From the NCBI GenBank assembly GCA_031403315.1, contig JANNTD010000371.1, positions 1-7,457 of the forward strand: a DNA stretch of 7,457 nucleotides, written 5' to 3'. The translations under genes were made by a program, and so were the position numbers. How positions within the stretch are numbered: the first letter of the stretch is position 1; each line of letters opens with the position of its first letter. The DNA is from DASYDU01 sp031403315. Lineage in GTDB: Bacteria; Planctomycetota; Planctomycetia; Pirellulales; Lacipirellulaceae. Below, piece after piece: positions 6,407 through 7,457 of this stretch. Under the pieces are notes generated by a model. That model was not told the origin of the DNA. It ran no database searches and was given only the letters and a program-made list of their open reading frames with translations.

Positions 6407-6411
6407 GGGAA

Positions 6412-6440
6412 GTCCGTGGTCCGTGGTTAGGTGTCCGTGG
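6412..6440. repeat. Heptamer-phased GTCCGTGG repeat
   Basis: GTCCGTGG occurs at 6412-6419, 6419-6426 and 6433-6440. The start points are 7 and 14 bases apart, so the copies keep a 7-base phase with one degenerate unit between the second and third. The repeat spans the 20-base gap between the repressor and ATPase genes and continues into the repressor's last codons, including its TAA (6427-6429 on the + strand as tta). Heptanucleotide repeats of this style (STRR) are known from filamentous cyanobacteria and I recall similar ones in planctomycetes. Confidence 0.75.
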
Positions 6441-6828
6441 ATGCCCCAGCAAACTGAAAGCCCTTGATCCTTTTCGTAACCGCCGCGACAACTTCTTCCG
6501 CCGAGAAGCCCAGATGGACCGCTTCGGTAAGGAATCGATCGAGTGCCTCGGCAAACCGCTCGCGGCGGACGGCCGTGCTCAATTCATCCTGCAGCTCGGC
6601 GACAAACACGCCCAGCCCCTGCCGCGTGTTGAGCACACCCTCGCGTTCGAGCTCGGTGTAGGTCCTGGCCACTGTGTTCGGATTCACCACCAGCTCGCGC
6701 GAGAGCTGCCGCACGGAGGGCAACCGCGTGCCCGGTCGCAGCCGCCCGCGAGCCACCGCCTGACGGACCTGGTCCATCAATTGCCGGTAAATTGGCACCC
6801 GGGACGTCGGATCGCATTGAAATTCCAT
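6427..6828 (-). CDS. GntR family transcriptional regulator, YtrA-like
   Basis: A 133-residue repressor of the YtrA subfamily, the short GntR type that controls ABC exporters and responds to envelope stress or cell-wall-active compounds. Residues 10-77 form the winged helix-turn-helix: VPIYRQLMDQVRQAVARGRL, then LPSVRQLSRELVVNPNTVAR (recognition helix at about 49-60), the YTELEREGVLNTRQGLGVFV wing and the start of the tail. The remaining 55 residues are a short helical dimerization tail, as expected for YtrA and too short for a ligand domain of the FadR or HutC type. The frame continues upstream to a GTG at 6876, but the ATG at 6828 is chosen: GAGG precedes it by eight bases on the - strand, and the GTG lies in the operator. 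It is the first gene of a four-gene operon with the ATPase 20 bases downstream, so it very likely represses its own transporter. Confidence 0.93.
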   Translation of the reverse strand: MEFQCDPTSRVPIYRQLMDQVRQAVARGRLRPGTRLPSVRQLSRELVVNPNTVARTYTELEREGVLNTRQGLGVFVAELQDELSTAVRRERFAEALDRFLTEAVHLGFSAEEVVAAVTKRIKGFQFAGASTDT

Positions 6829-6840
6829 AGCCGCAGCCTC

Positions 6841-6869
6841 GTACTGTATTAAGTGTACTAGTACAGTAT
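6841..6869. promoter_or_regulatory. Candidate operator for the YtrA-like repressor
   Basis: TGTACTAGTACA (6854-6865) is a perfect 12-base palindrome. TACTGTA (6842-6848) and TACAGTA (6862-6868) form a second, overlapping 7-base inverted repeat with a 13-base spacer, and GTACTGTAT (6841-6849) and GTACAGTAT (6861-6869) are near-identical direct copies exactly 20 bases apart. The block covers the spacer and -10 of the predicted promoter, where a bound repressor would block RNA polymerase. Confidence 0.68.
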
Positions 6870-6881
6870 ACTCCACGTCAA
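6852..6881 (-). promoter_or_regulatory. Candidate promoter of the GntR-ABC operon
   Basis: On the - strand, TTGACG (6876-6881, five of six -35 bases) is followed after 18 bases by TACACT (6852-6857, four of six -10 bases). TATACT (6865-6870) is a better -10 by itself but has no good -35 at the right distance. Transcription would begin near 6845, leaving a leader of about 17 bases before the ATG at 6828. Confidence 0.5.
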
Positions 6882-6916
6882 GTGCCGCGCAAAAAAAGAT
6901 CCTCCCCGACTATTTA

Positions 6917-6959
6917 GCCCCGGGTGATTCGGCTGTCTCAGCAGCCGAACGCCCGGGGC
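6917..6959. repeat. Long bulged hairpin, REP-like palindromic element
   Basis: GCCCCGGG (6917-6924) pairs with CCCGGGGC (6952-6959), and TTCGGCTG (6928-6935) pairs with CAGCCGAA (6942-6949), with a 6-base loop and a small internal bulge (TGA against CG). That gives 16 perfect pairs plus up to two more in the bulge. No T tract follows on either strand, which argues against a simple terminator and for a REP-type repeated palindrome or a DNA cruciform site. Confidence 0.7.
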
Positions 6960-6987
6960 CAACACGCCCCGCCGTCCTTTTACTCCC

Positions 6988-7023
6988 GGCCAAAAATGGT
7001 TCGGGGGGTGGCCAAAAATAGTT
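6988..7023. repeat. Direct repeat GGCCAAAAATnGTT
   Basis: GGCCAAAAATGGTT (6988-7001) and GGCCAAAAATAGTT (7010-7023) differ at one base and start 22 bases apart, about two helical turns. The A tracts would be in phase. It may be a protein-binding pair or part of a larger dispersed repeat. Confidence 0.6.
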
Positions 7024-7216
7024 GTTGAAATTGGGCCAGCGACTCTGATAGGTTGAATCTCGCACGATTGACAGGTGTTCAGTAAGTGCGGTTTGTGCGT
7101 TGTCGATAGGCCTGTGCCTGGGCTGCAGCCCCTCATCCGGTAGCCGCAGTGAGGCACGACTTCGAAGGTCGACGGCGGTCAACACGAGCCGCGCGCGGTG
7201 GACGCCAGCCGATCGG

Positions 7217-7258
7217 GCACCGGAGCTCCGCTACAACTCGGTGCGGAGGAGGCCTCCT
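7217..7258. other. Hairpin plus palindromes, possible structured RNA or DNA site
   Basis: GCACCG (7217-7222) pairs with CGGTGC (7239-7244). The loop contains the rest of the palindrome CGGAGCTCCG (7221-7230), and AGGAGGCCTCCT (7247-7258), a perfect 12-base palindrome, follows directly. These are alternative folds, so the structure could switch. No function can be assigned. Confidence 0.35.
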
Positions 7259-7264
7259 TCCATA

Positions 7265-7300
7265 TTTGAACAGGTGAATTTTGAACAGGTGAGCAGGTGA
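7265..7300. repeat. Short tandem repeat based on TTTGAACAGGTGA
   Basis: TTTGAACAGGTGA occurs at 7265-7277 and 7280-7292. The last eight bases then recur in altered form (GCAGGTGA at 7293-7300) and fade into GTAAG, giving an 8-base phase. It resembles the short degenerate repeats common between genes in planctomycete genomes. Confidence 0.6.
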
Positions 7301-7339
7301 GTAAGTAGTCGAGCACAAAACGAATCGCTAAAAGATGGC

Positions 7340-7367
7340 CACAATAAGGCACGAAAAGACACAAGAA
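7340..7367 (-). repeat. Three TTnTyGTG units with 10-base period
   Basis: Reading the - strand, TTCTTGTG (7360-7367), TTTTCGTG (7350-7357) and TTATTGTG (7340-7347) are spaced exactly 10 bases apart with 2-base gaps. I recall similar TTCGTG-type intergenic repeats in planctomycete and other environmental genomes. They translate into spurious small frames on both strands. Confidence 0.55.
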
Positions 7368-7457
7368 CCACGCCTGTTCGGCTCGCCGATTGCGACGAGT
7401 ATTTTGAGTCGTGTGGTGTGAGCACACAAGCGGCAAACGGGAGCTGTGTGCAGGGCG

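Larger units (their letters stand above)
6882..7457. other. Gene-free, repeat-rich region upstream of the GntR-ABC operon
   Basis: About 575 bases with no convincing gene. The open frames are short, mostly on shadow strands, and lack ribosome sites. The region contains a seven-A run (6891-6897), a long bulged hairpin (6917-6959), a direct repeat (6988-7023), an isolated TTGACA at 7068-7073 without a good -10 partner, a palindrome cluster (7114-7258) and two short repeat arrays (7265-7300 and 7340-7367). The next gene to the right is outside the window. Confidence 0.6.

Noticed and set aside
7068..7073. Perfect TTGACA reading toward the right end
   Set aside because: No acceptable -10 lies 16 to 18 bases downstream and no gene is visible after it in the window.
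7100..7436. Short frames on both strands at the right end
   Set aside because: They lack ribosome sites and run through repeats and palindromes; the - strand ones are largely made of translated repeat units.
6877..7457. Possible CRISPR array or insertion sequence
   Set aside because: The repeats are short, few and not separated by unique spacers of constant length, and there is no transposase frame or pair of terminal inverted repeats.

Overview
The window is GC-rich and densely coding. It looks like chromosomal DNA from a planctomycete, most likely of the Pirellula/Lacipirellula kind. The support is indirect: a YtrA-type GntR regulator with an ABC-2 ATPase (LDDP Walker B) and permease, a large membrane-anchored protein ending in a zinc ribbon in the same cluster, and intergenic DNA rich in short heptamer-like repeats and palindromes. 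The taxonomic call is inference; there is no rRNA or marker gene here.

Layout, left to right. The + strand opens with the C-terminal end of an ABC transporter ATPase (3-140). Facing it on the - strand are a rhomboid intramembrane serine protease (216-911) and, upstream of that, a CysB-like LysR regulator (993-2000). About 550 bases without a gene follow (2001-2550), holding a candidate lysR promoter, two clean inverted repeats and a candidate promoter for the next gene. Two small + strand genes come next: an 84-residue single-span membrane protein (2551-2805), closed by a textbook intrinsic terminator (2866-2906), and a 73-residue soluble protein (2919-3140) that starts only 12 bases after that terminator.

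The main unit is a four-gene operon on the - strand, transcribed from about 6850 down to 3219: a YtrA-like GntR repressor, an ABC ATPase, an ABC-2 type permease and a 533-residue membrane-anchored protein with a predicted beta-rich extracytoplasmic region and a C-terminal CxxC-x10-CxxC zinc ribbon. Spacing is tight (20 bases, a 35-base overlap, 19 bases). A promoter just upstream of the repressor has a palindromic operator candidate lying across its spacer and -10 element. This fits an autoregulated, inducible export or envelope-stress module.

The right end (6877-7457) holds no convincing gene but is full of structure: a long bulged hairpin, a 22-base-spaced direct repeat, a cluster of six perfect palindromes and two short repeat arrays. 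The four-gene operon and this repeat-rich flank are the parts most worth a second look. I found no CRISPR array, tRNA, rRNA or insertion sequence, and no defence system I could support.
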